Assembly: GCA_023383015.1 (NCBI GenBank)
Contig: JAHDXW010000019.1
Span: 1 to 64,000 of the forward strand
Direction of reading: 5' to 3'
Origin: Paracoccaceae bacterium
GTDB taxonomy: Bacteria > Pseudomonadota > Alphaproteobacteria > Rhodobacterales > Rhodobacteraceae
DNA: 64,000 bases
Shown: positions 57,371-64,000 of the stretch, piece by piece
Layout of the letters: each line of letters begins with the position of its first letter
Position numbering within the stretch: the first letter of the stretch is position 1
Notes under the pieces: generated by a model
Told to the model about the DNA's origin: nothing
The model's database searches: none
What the model saw: only the letters and a program-made list of their open reading frames with translations
Program-made: the position numbers and the translations under genes

Positions 57371-58635
57371 GCCAGACCGACCTTGCCGGCCACGCCGTCG
57401 CGATCCTGAGGGAGAACGACCGCGGCGGATACACCGTGCCGACGCGGGGCCTCTACCCGTTCCAGTGGAACTGGGATTCCTGCCTGACCGCGCTTGGCCA
57501 GCGGCATTTCGACGAGTCCCGCGCCTGGACCGAGATCGAGACGCTGTTCGCCCACCAGTGGCCCGACGGGATGGTGCCGCACATCGTCTTCCACCGCCCC
57601 GACGCGGGCTATTTCCCGGGCCCGGAGGTCTGGGCGACCGGGCGGCCGGTGCCGACCTCGGGCATCACCCAGCCGCCGGTGGCGGGCTTCGCGATCCGCC
57701 GGCTGTGGGAGCGCGCCGCCGACCGCGCCGCCGCCGATGCCCGCGCCGGGGCTCTGGTTGAGCGGGTTGCCGCCTGGCACCGCTGGTTCCACGCCGCCCG
57801 CGACCCCGACGGCGAGGGGTTGGTGGCGATCATCCACCCCTGGGAGTCGGGCCGCGACAACTCGGTGGACTGGGACATTCCCTTCGAGCGTGTGCCGGCC
57901 GACGGCATCGCCCCCTACACCCGCCGCGACACCCAGCACGCCGACCCCGCCCACCGGCCTACCAAGGCCCAGTACGACCGCTATCTGTGGCTGCTGGAGC
58001 GGTTCCGCGCGCTCGGCTGGGACAACGCGCGGCTGCACGACGCCTCGCCCTTCCGGGTGGTGGACCCCGGCTTCAACGCCATCCTGATCCGCTCGGCGGC
58101 CGACCTGGCCGAGCTGGCCGCGGCCCTCGGGATGGACGCTGCCGCGGCCGAGAGCCGCGCGCTGGCCGCCCGCGGGCTTGCAGCGCTCGAGGGGCTGTGG
58201 TCGGCCGCGCACGGCCAGTATCTCGCCCGCGACCGGGTGACCGGCCGGCTGATCGACAGCGCCTCCTCGGGCGGACTGCTGCCTGCCTTCGCGGCCATCC
58301 CGCCGGCGCGCGCGGCGGCGCTGGCGGCGCGGGTCGAGGCGCAGGGGCGGAGGGTGCGCTTCGTCGTGCCCAGCCACGACCCGGCCGATCCGCGCTTCGA
58401 CGCCCGCCGCTACTGGCGAGGGCCGGTGTGGCTGGTGGTCAACTACATGATCGCCGACGGGCTGGCCCGCGCCGGTCAGGCAGAGGCCGCGGCGCGCATC
58501 ACCGCCGATTCGCTCGACCTGATCCGTGCCTCGGGCTTTGCCGAGTACTACGACCCCACCGACGGCGCGCCGCTGGGTGGCGGCAGCTTCACCTGGACGG
58601 CGGCGATGGTGCTCGAGTTCCTGGCCCGGGCATGA
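57367..58635 (+). CDS. Cytoplasmic GH63-like glycoside hydrolase (MGH1/glucosylglycerate-hydrolase-like)
   Basis: A 422-residue (alpha/alpha)6-barrel glycosidase without a signal peptide, so it acts in the cytoplasm on imported substrate. Key segments are FQWNWDS (Asp37), PTSGITQPPVAGFAIRRLW, HPWESGRDNSVDWD (Asp164), YWRGPVWLVVNYMI and GFAEYYDPTDG (Glu393). As I recall, mycobacterial glucosylglycerate hydrolase uses Asp43, Asp182 and Glu419 in equivalent motifs. The substrate may be glucosyl- or mannosylglycerate or another small alpha-glycoside. It overlaps the ATPase gene upstream and the deacetylase gene downstream by four bases each. Confidence 0.85.
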   Translation: MSQTDLAGHAVAILRENDRGGYTVPTRGLYPFQWNWDSCLTALGQRHFDESRAWTEIETLFAHQWPDGMVPHIVFHRPDAGYFPGPEVWATGRPVPTSGITQPPVAGFAIRRLWERAADRAAADARAGALVERVAAWHRWFHAARDPDGEGLVAIIHPWESGRDNSVDWDIPFERVPADGIAPYTRRDTQHADPAHRPTKAQYDRYLWLLERFRALGWDNARLHDASPFRVVDPGFNAILIRSAADLAELAAALGMDAAAAESRALAARGLAALEGLWSAAHGQYLARDRVTGRLIDSASSGGLLPAFAAIPPARAAALAARVEAQGRRVRFVVPSHDPADPRFDARRYWRGPVWLVVNYMIADGLARAGQAEAAARITADSLDLIRASGFAEYYDPTDGAPLGGGSFTWTAAMVLEFLARA

Positions 58636-59324
58636 AGCTCCTGGCCGTTGCCGCCCATCCCGACGACCTCGAAATCCTCGCCTGGGGCAGCCTGTGCGCC
58701 TGGGCCGCGGCGGGCGCGCGGCTGGTGCTGTCAGTGGCCACCGACGGGGCGGCGGGGGGGGCGGCGCCGGGGCCGGGGCTGGCCCGGCGGCGCGCCGGCG
58801 AAGCGCGGGCGGCGGCGGCGGCGCTGGCGGTCGAGCCGCGGCTCCTCGGCTTTCCCGACGGCGGGCTGCTGCCCGACCGGCCGCTTGTCGAGGCGCTGGG
58901 GCGGCTGGTGGCCGAGGTCCGGCCCGACCTGGTGATGACCCACGACCCCGACGACTATCACGCCGACCACCGGGCGGTTGCGGTCGCGGTGCTGCATGCG
59001 GCCGGCTTCGCCGCGCCGGTCCTGCACATGGACGTCCTGGGCGGAACCGGATTCCGCCCGGGGCTGTGGGTGGACGTCACCGGCCACTGGCCGGCCAAGC
59101 TGGCCGCGATCCGCGCCCATGCCAGCCAGGATCCCGAGCGCTTCGTCGCGATGGCCGAACGGCAGGCGGCCTTCCGCGCCGGCGAGTGCAACGGCCCGCC
59201 GGGGGCGCGGGCCGAGGCCTTCCGCCACGCCCCGCGCTTTCCCTTCGCCGACATCCGGGCGCTTGTCCCGCCTCCGCCGCCGCTCAGGCCGGTGACAGCA
59301 CGGGCGGCCGGCGGGGGCGGCTGA
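58632..59324 (+). CDS. PIG-L (LmbE-like) family deacetylase
   Basis: A 230-residue zinc-dependent de-N-acetylase of the PIG-L/MshB/BshB family. The metal and base motif AHPDDLE (His9, Asp11, Asp12) and the second His in DDYHADHRAVAVAVLHAAG are intact. It has no signal peptide. Known members remove acetyl groups from N-acetylglucosaminyl conjugates such as GlcNAc-inositol or GlcNAc-malate. Translational coupling to the glycosidase implies that the imported glycoside carries an N-acyl sugar or yields one. It ends the operon, nine bases from the convergent ridA stop codon. Confidence 0.88.
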   Translation: MKLLAVAAHPDDLEILAWGSLCAWAAAGARLVLSVATDGAAGGAAPGPGLARRRAGEARAAAAALAVEPRLLGFPDGGLLPDRPLVEALGRLVAEVRPDLVMTHDPDDYHADHRAVAVAVLHAAGFAAPVLHMDVLGGTGFRPGLWVDVTGHWPAKLAAIRAHASQDPERFVAMAERQAAFRAGECNGPPGARAEAFRHAPRFPFADIRALVPPPPPLRPVTARAAGGGG

Positions 59325-59333
59325 GCGGCCGGT

Positions 59334-59681
59334 TCAGGGCAGTGCGGCCGAGACGATGATCTCGACCCGGTATTTCGGCGAGGCGAGCTTGACCTCGCCG
59401 GTCGCCCGCGCCGGGGTGGCGCCCGGCGAGACCCAGGCCTCCCAGACCGCGTTCATCTCGGCAAAGGTCGCGATGTCGGACAGCCAGATCTGGGTGGTCA
59501 GGAGCCGCGAGCGGTCGGTTCCGGCGGCGGCCAGCAGCGCGTCGATGCGGGCCAGCACCGCGCGGGTCTGCTCGGCCACCGTCGTGCCCTCGCCGACCTG
59601 GCCGGCAAGATGGACGACGCCGTTGTGGACCACGGCCTGGCTCATGCGCGGGCCGGCCTCGTGACGGACGATCTGGGACAT
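59334..59681 (-). CDS. RidA family protein
   Basis: A 115-residue trimeric-type RidA/YjgF/UK114 protein, which hydrolyses reactive enamine/imine intermediates from PLP enzymes. The family pattern is seen in VVHNGVVHLAGQVG, EQTRAVLARIDALLAAAG, SRLLTTQIWLSDI and the closing PKYRVEIIVSAAL. The conserved substrate-binding Arg of deaminating RidA near residue 105 is represented by ARATGEVKLASP, in which it does not sit in the usual PPAR context but as TPARA. AGGAGGAA stands just before the ATG. It follows tRNA-Gly on the same strand. Confidence 0.9.
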   Translation of the reverse strand: MSQIVRHEAGPRMSQAVVHNGVVHLAGQVGEGTTVAEQTRAVLARIDALLAAAGTDRSRLLTTQIWLSDIATFAEMNAVWEAWVSPGATPARATGEVKLASPKYRVEIIVSAALP

Positions 59682-59743
59682 CGCTTCCTCCTGGTTTCTG
59701 CGGCCCCCGCTTAGCAACGCGACCGGGGGGAGACCAGAGGGGC

Positions 59744-59817
59744 TGGAGCGGGTGAAGGGAATCGAACCCTCGTCGTAAGCTTGGGAAGCTTCTGCTCTGC
59801 CATTGAGCTACACCCGC
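59744..59817 (-). tRNA. tRNA-Gly (CCC)
   Basis: On the minus strand a 74-base cloverleaf runs from GCGGGTG to an encoded CCA. The acceptor GCGGGTG pairs with CACCCGC, followed by discriminator T. The D-loop is AATGGCA, the anticodon loop TTCCCAA gives anticodon CCC (59783-59785), and the T-arm is GAGGG TTCGATT CCCTT. It reads GGG codons. The base pair at the top of the anticodon stem (G27-A43) is a mismatch. Confidence 0.93.
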
Positions 59818-59851
59818 GCCCCCCGCCAGATACGGCAGCCGGCCCGGCCGG

Positions 59852-60712
59852 TCAAGGCCGGCCGCCGCGGCGGGCCAGAAGGCGCGACCACAGCCGCTTG
59901 GCGGGTGGCAGCAGGGTCTCGGCCAGCGTCGTCTCGAGCGGCCCGCGGCGGACCACGGGGCGGTGAAGCTGGGCGTAGTGGCGCCCGGCCGCGGTGTCGG
60001 AGAGATGCAGCCCGTCGGCGGCGCGGTAGCGGAAGCCGAGCTCCTCGAAGGCCACCATGCGGTGGGGATGGAGGTTGCGGACGGGGTGGATGGCGCGGGT
60101 GTAGGCGATCGGCCCGGTGACGGCGAGCACCCCCTTGGCGCCCACCCCGTCGCGGAAGCTGCGGTAGCCGGCGATGTTGGCCAGCACCCTGGCGATCGCC
60201 GCGCGCAGGAAGGGATGGCCCGGGGCGGCCACGATCACCCAGTTCAGGTACTCCCCGCCGGCGACGTGGCGCAGCTCCCGGAAGCGGCTGGCCCGGGCGG
60301 GCAGGCCGCGCTGGTCGGGCCACTGGCCCAGCAGGAATGCGTCCGCGGGCTCCAGGACGCTGTCGAGGGGGGCGAGCGCGGTCGACTTGACGTCGAGGTA
60401 GACGCCGCCGTCGCAGAACAGCAGCAGGTAGCGCAGGAGGTCGGCGCGGGCGGCGTAATAGGCAGGGTCGATCGCCTCCCAGAGCGCCAGCACCGCCTCG
60501 CCGTAATGGCCGGCGATGAAGGCCTGGGCCGCGCCGGTGTCGTGCATCCGCTGCTCCCAGCCGGGGTTGCGGGCGCCGAGCGCCGCGACCACCGCGCGCT
60601 CGGCGGCCGGCAGGGCGTCGGCCCCGGGCAGGTAGATCTGGTGGATGATCCGCGGGATGCCGCGGGCCTCGCGGGCGGGGGGAAGGGCGGGCAGGGCGGT
60701 GCGGGGCGGCAT
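59852..60712 (-). CDS. Glycosyltransferase family 32-like protein (OCH1/capsular type)
   Basis: A 286-residue putative glycosyltransferase. It opens the fold with IPRIIHQIYLPG, then ARNPGWEQRMHD, and the region around the nucleotide-sugar site reads ARADLLRYLLLFCDGGVYLDVKS. In classical GT32 enzymes this last block ends in a DxD; here it is D-V-K, so the second Asp is missing. The C-terminal third (VTGPIAYTRAIHPV) also fits the family. Activity is probable but unproven. The start at 60712 excludes a non-homologous upstream extension. It is a single gene beside tRNA-Gly. Confidence 0.75.
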   Translation of the reverse strand: MPPRTALPALPPAREARGIPRIIHQIYLPGADALPAAERAVVAALGARNPGWEQRMHDTGAAQAFIAGHYGEAVLALWEAIDPAYYAARADLLRYLLLFCDGGVYLDVKSTALAPLDSVLEPADAFLLGQWPDQRGLPARASRFRELRHVAGGEYLNWVIVAAPGHPFLRAAIARVLANIAGYRSFRDGVGAKGVLAVTGPIAYTRAIHPVRNLHPHRMVAFEELGFRYRAADGLHLSDTAAGRHYAQLHRPVVRRGPLETTLAETLLPPAKRLWSRLLARRGGRP

Positions 60713-60920
60713 CGGCGGGCGGGGTCCGGGCGGGTGGCGCGCGCAGTATGCCCCCGCCCGCCGGCGGATGCGAGCGCGCGACCGCCAGGGCCGGGCGCGG
60801 CGGCGCACGGGCTGCCATCGCCCGACTCGCCCGGCCCGTGCTAGTATCCCCGCGCAGGCCGACCCCGGCCTGTGTTCATGGCGCCCGTGGCTGCGCCAGA
60901 CGGATCGGTGGAGGTGTACG

Positions 60921-61325
60921 ATGAGGATTGGCGGCATTGCTGTTGCGTCGGCGATTGCCCTCGCGGTTGCTGCACCCGCTGCGGCGAGGGCGCCGGGGCA
61001 GGGGATCTGGACCTTCGGCGAGGTGCTGACGATCTGCATCAGCGCCGACGGCACCTGGTACAACATGAACCTGCCGATCGCGGGCCACTGGAAGCACATC
61101 GCGCCCTGGACGTTCTTCGCCGGCGATCTTGCCCCGGGCGGCAACCTTCAAGGCCACATCGCCGCCCGGGCCCATGTGGGGCGGCGCACCATCGACGTGA
61201 CCGACTGGGGCAAGGACGTGAGCGACGACAGCGAGTGGTTCGACGTCACCCTCGGCATGCGCTTCCAGCGGCTGTCGCGCAGCTGCGAGCTGGATTCGGC
61301 CGGCGCGGCGGCGTCGGGCCGCTAG
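60921..61325 (+). CDS. Small secreted protein, unknown function
   Basis: A 134-residue exported protein I cannot assign. Residues 1-23 form a signal peptide (MRIGGIAVASAIALAVAAPAAARA). The mature part is rich in Trp (IWTFGEV, GTWYNM, HWKHIAPWTFF, VTDWGKD, EWFDV) and has two cysteines (LTICIS, RSCELD) that could form one disulfide. GGTGGAGGT precedes the ATG. The upstream interval holds a CTAGTAT at 60841 but no clear -35 element. It converges on the ASKHA gene with 28 bases between. Confidence 0.7.
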   Translation: MRIGGIAVASAIALAVAAPAAARAPGQGIWTFGEVLTICISADGTWYNMNLPIAGHWKHIAPWTFFAGDLAPGGNLQGHIAARAHVGRRTIDVTDWGKDVSDDSEWFDVTLGMRFQRLSRSCELDSAGAAASGR

Positions 61326-61353
61326 CCGGGGGCCGGCCGCGGCCTGCCCGCCC

Positions 61354-63372
61354 TCAGCCCCGCCGCCTGCGGCGGCCGCCGGCCTCGCCGGCGTTGAAGG
61401 CGGGGGCGGGCAGGCTGACCTCGGCGGCCAGATGCGGGAAGGGGTCGGCGGCGTGGGGAATGGCGTTGGCGGCGACGAAATGCTCCTGGAAGCGGGGGGC
61501 GATTGCGGTCTCGACCTTCTCGATGCGGCCGACCAGCGCCTCGACCTGGCGGCGGGCGGCGCGGCTGACCAGCGCCATCCGCGCCCCGGTGCCGGCGGCG
61601 TTGCCGGCCGAGGTGACCGCATCGAGGGCGGCGTCGGGGATCATCCCCAGCACCATGGCGTGCAGGGGCGAGATATGGGCGCCGAAGGCGCCGGCCAGCA
61701 CGATGCGGTCGACCCGCTCCACCCCGAGCGCGTCCATCAGGAGGCGAGCGCCGGCGTAGAGCGCCGACTTGGCAAGCTGGATCGCCCGCACGTCGCCCTG
61801 GGTGACAAGGATCGGTGGCGTGCCGTCGTGCAGAAGGTAGGCGTGCGTGCGCCCCTCGGGCCGGCAGCGGGCGGTGCCGGTGGCCACGGCCGGGCCGACC
61901 AGCCCGGAGGCGTCGAGGATGCCGGCCATGCGCATCTCGGCCACCGCCTCGATGATGCCCGAGCCGCAGATGCCGGTGACGCCCGTGGCGGCGGTCGCCT
62001 CGGCAAATCCCGGCTCGTCGGACCAGAGCTCGCAGCCGATGACGCGGATGCGCGGCTCCTTCGTCACGGGGTCGATGCGGACGCGCTCGATCGCCCCCGG
62101 GGCGGCGCGCTGGCCGGCCGAAATCTGCGCCCCCTCGAAGGCCGGCCCGGTCGGCGACGAGCAGGCGAGCAGCCGGTCGCGGCTGCCGAGCAGAATCTCG
62201 GCGTTGGTGCCGACGTCGACAACCAGCATCAGCTCGCCGGACTGGTCGGGCGCGGTGGCCAGCGCCACCGCCGCGGCATCGGCGCCGACATGGCCGGCGA
62301 TGCAGGGCAGGACATAGGCCCGCGCCGCCGGCGCCAGGGCATCAAGCCCGAGCCCGGCCGCGGCGAGGTGCAAGGCCCCGCCGACGGCGAGCGCGAAGGG
62401 GGCGTGGCCAAGCTCGACGGGGTCGATGCCGAGCAGCAGGTGGTGCATCACCGGGTTGCCGACCAGCGTCACCTCGACCAGCGCCGCGCGCTCGACCCCG
62501 GCCGCGGCGGCAACCTCGCCGACCAGCCGGTTCAGCGCCTCGCGCACCGCCCGCGTCATCTCGGCGGCGCCGCCGGGATGCAACATCGCGTAGCTGACCC
62601 GGCTCATCAGATCCTCGCCGAAGCGGATCTGGGGGTTCATCAGCCCGGCCGAGGCGGCGACGCTGCCGTCGGCTAGGCTGACGAGATGGGCGGCGATGGT
62701 GGTCGAGCCGACGTCGATCGCCACCCCCCAGAGCCCGCCCTCGCGAAAGCCCGGCCAGACGCCGGTGATCTCGGGGGGCCCGCCGCGGCCGTCGTCGTGC
62801 ACCGCCACCGTCACCGCCCAGTTGCCGGCCCTGAGCGCCCCCTGCAGCCCCGCCAGCACCGCCGGCCCGGCCATGGGCCCCGCCACCCCCCAGTCGCGGG
62901 CCAGCGCCGCCGCCAGCCGCTCGAAGTCGCCCGAGGGCGCGTGCATGTCGGGCTCGGCGACCTCGACATAAAGGGCGCGGGTCGCGGCATCCATGGCCAC
63001 CGGCCTCGCGTCGGCGGCCTTGCGGATCACCTGCCGGTGCAGCTGGCTCTCGGGGGGCACGTCGAGCAGGCAGTCGCCGATGAGCTGTGCCTGGCAGCCC
63101 AGCCGCCGGCCGGCGGCCAGCCCGCGCTTGGCGCGGTAGCGCTCCTCGACCGCGTTCCAGGGCGACAGCGCATCGGCGGCGACGGTCAGCCCGAGCTTGG
63201 CAAACTCGCCCTCCATCGGTGCCACCTGGCATTTCGAGCAGATGCCGCGCCCGCCGCACACCGAATCGAGGTCGACCCCCAGCATGCGGGCCGCCGCCAG
63301 CACGGTGGTGCCGCGCGCCACCCGCCCCCGCCGGCCCGAAGGCGTGAACACCACCGCGACGTCGTCGGCCAT
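61354..63372 (-). CDS. RACo-like ASKHA ATPase with N-terminal 2Fe-2S domain (DUF4445)
   Basis: A 672-residue protein resembling reductive activators of corrinoid enzymes. The N-terminal ferredoxin domain has the cluster motif VCGGRGICSKCQ plus a distal Cys in RLGCQAQL. After a linker domain comes a DUF4445 ASKHA ATPase region (AIDVGSTTIAAHLVSL near residue ~245, VVDVGTNAEILLG, ICGSGIIEAVAEM, LAGAFGAHI). Such proteins use ATP to reduce inactive Co(II) corrinoids of methyltransferases. No corrinoid protein or methyltransferase gene is in the window. The ATG at 63372 was chosen for its GGGGGAC leader; 63405 is possible. Confidence 0.88.
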   Translation of the reverse strand: MADDVAVVFTPSGRRGRVARGTTVLAAARMLGVDLDSVCGGRGICSKCQVAPMEGEFAKLGLTVAADALSPWNAVEERYRAKRGLAAGRRLGCQAQLIGDCLLDVPPESQLHRQVIRKAADARPVAMDAATRALYVEVAEPDMHAPSGDFERLAAALARDWGVAGPMAGPAVLAGLQGALRAGNWAVTVAVHDDGRGGPPEITGVWPGFREGGLWGVAIDVGSTTIAAHLVSLADGSVAASAGLMNPQIRFGEDLMSRVSYAMLHPGGAAEMTRAVREALNRLVGEVAAAAGVERAALVEVTLVGNPVMHHLLLGIDPVELGHAPFALAVGGALHLAAAGLGLDALAPAARAYVLPCIAGHVGADAAAVALATAPDQSGELMLVVDVGTNAEILLGSRDRLLACSSPTGPAFEGAQISAGQRAAPGAIERVRIDPVTKEPRIRVIGCELWSDEPGFAEATAATGVTGICGSGIIEAVAEMRMAGILDASGLVGPAVATGTARCRPEGRTHAYLLHDGTPPILVTQGDVRAIQLAKSALYAGARLLMDALGVERVDRIVLAGAFGAHISPLHAMVLGMIPDAALDAVTSAGNAAGTGARMALVSRAARRQVEALVGRIEKVETAIAPRFQEHFVAANAIPHAADPFPHLAAEVSLPAPAFNAGEAGGRRRRRG

Positions 63373-63499
63373 CGTCCAGTCCCCCGCGGTGCTGCTGCCG
63401 TCCATCGGGCCCCTGTCTAGGCGGCTGCGGGCCGGGGTGCTGCCCGCGAGCGACGCCGCGGCGCCGGCCAGCGACACCCGCGCGTGGTCGCGGCAGGGG

Positions 63500-64000
63500 T
63501 CAGGCGGTGCGGCGTGCCGGCGAGCGGGCCAGAAGCCGCGTGCTCTCGATCAGCCCGACCGCAGCCCCCTCGCGTCCCCGGGCGCCGAGGCCGAGCGTGG
63601 CCGCGCGCAGCACGTCGGTCGCCTCCTGGGCGTTGGCCGGCAGCCGGTCGGCGGCGATCGGCCGGCCGAAGGTCATCCGGAACGGCTGGCGGCCCTTGTT
63701 CAGCGTCTCGTGGAAGAGGGTGATGTCGCGCAGCGTGGGGTGGATCAGGTCGAAGAGGTAGAAGAGCGCCGAGTTGCGCGCCCGGATGTTCAGCGGCACC
63801 ACCGGCACGTCGAACTTGCGCGCCAGCATCGCCGCCGAGGGCATCCACGGCCGCTCGTGCAGCTTCAGCCCGATCCGCTGCGCAAGCCGCCCGGAGGGGA
63901 AGATGACGCCAAGCCGCCCGGCCCCGAGCGCCGTCCGCGTCGCCTCCATCGTCTCGCGGGTCTTGGCGTGGGTGCGCTTCTCCTTGCGCCACTCCACGGG
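63500..64000 (-). CDS. Lysophospholipid/1-acylglycerol acyltransferase-like protein, partial
   Basis: The last ~166 residues of an acyltransferase whose N-terminus lies beyond the window's right edge. The retained core has GVIFPSGRLAQRIG, equivalent to the FPEG acyl-acceptor motif of PlsC-like enzymes, followed by PWMPSAAMLARKFDVPVVPLNI. The HX4D catalytic motif would be in the missing part. The C-terminal region (FRMTFGRPIAADRLPANAQEATDVLR) matches membrane-lipid acyltransferases. No start codon can be given. It ends 127 bases before the ASKHA gene's start on the same strand. Confidence 0.75.
   Translation of the reverse strand, partial: PVEWRKEKRTHAKTRETMEATRTALGAGRLGVIFPSGRLAQRIGLKLHERPWMPSAAMLARKFDVPVVPLNIRARNSALFYLFDLIHPTLRDITLFHETLNKGRQPFRMTFGRPIAADRLPANAQEATDVLRAATLGLGARGREGAAVGLIESTRLLARSPARRTA

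Noticed and set aside
59690-59740. Possible terminator between tRNA-Gly and ridA
   Set aside because: Only a CCCCC/GGGGG pairing with a 16-base loop is visible, which is too weak to call.

Overview
This is a 64 kb chromosomal stretch from a very GC-rich alphaproteobacterium, most likely of the Rhodobacterales (Paracoccaceae/Roseobacter group). The evidence is a 407-residue C4-pathway 5-aminolevulinate synthase with its lysine at position 248, a DksA in which the zinc cysteines read C-T-S-A, a GTTC-N7-GTTC SOS box in front of uvrA, the amidase-PBP1A-prfB order, and a valine-degradation operon of the type common in that group. I see no CRISPR array, insertion sequence, rRNA or phage module. Coding density is high, and many antisense reading frames are only by-products of base composition.

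Layout. 1-2,410: two tandem tRNA-Asp genes (the first cut by the window edge), a short decayed copy of a tRNA-Asp 3' end, and two secreted proteins sharing an unrecognised C-terminal domain, with the frameshifted relic of a third copy between them. 2,454-16,391: housekeeping genes, namely an M20 peptidase, hemA, a RodZ-like protein with ispG, a DsbA-like protein coupled to an M48/TPR protease, an aminotransferase, an AmiC-type amidase, PBP1A and prfB. 16,533-27,290: a DUF2189 membrane protein, a bactofilin/M23 peptidase pair, a ferritin-like DUF455 protein coupled to a Bcp peroxiredoxin, a large AsmA/DUF3971 envelope protein, queA, an MFS transporter and a DUF924 protein. 27,323-30,868: uvrA with a LexA-type box, followed by two small membrane proteins.

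30,979-37,654: a leftward valine/isobutyrate operon (mmsA, nitronate monooxygenase, acyl-CoA dehydrogenase, 3-hydroxyisobutyryl-CoA hydrolase, mmsB), divergent from a LysR gene. A dyad with T-N11-A geometry lies between them. 37,748-47,359: lpdA, a long non-coding leader and rne, ccdA, a membrane-anchored alpha/beta-hydrolase coupled to a cytochrome P450, a MoxR ATPase without its usual VWA partner, and dksA.

47,393-59,324 is the accessory metabolic part: a FAD monooxygenase overlapping a sugar-acid dehydratase, a VOC protein, an SDR, and then an apparent seven-gene operon. That operon is a LacI regulator with two tandem operators, a solute-binding protein, two permeases, an ATPase, a cytoplasmic GH63-like (glucosylglycerate-hydrolase-like) glycosidase and a PIG-L deacetylase. 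It reads as a self-contained system for importing, de-acylating and cleaving a small glycoside whose identity is not obvious, and it is the best candidate here for an undescribed system. 59,334-64,000: RidA, tRNA-Gly(CCC), a GT32-like glycosyltransferase, a small secreted protein, an orphan RACo-like ASKHA/ferredoxin protein, and an acyltransferase cut by the window edge.

A recurring promoter pattern runs through the window: a TT-rich -35 element, 17-18 bases, then a CTAGGCT-like -10 element, 31-41 bases before the start codon of six separate transcription units.
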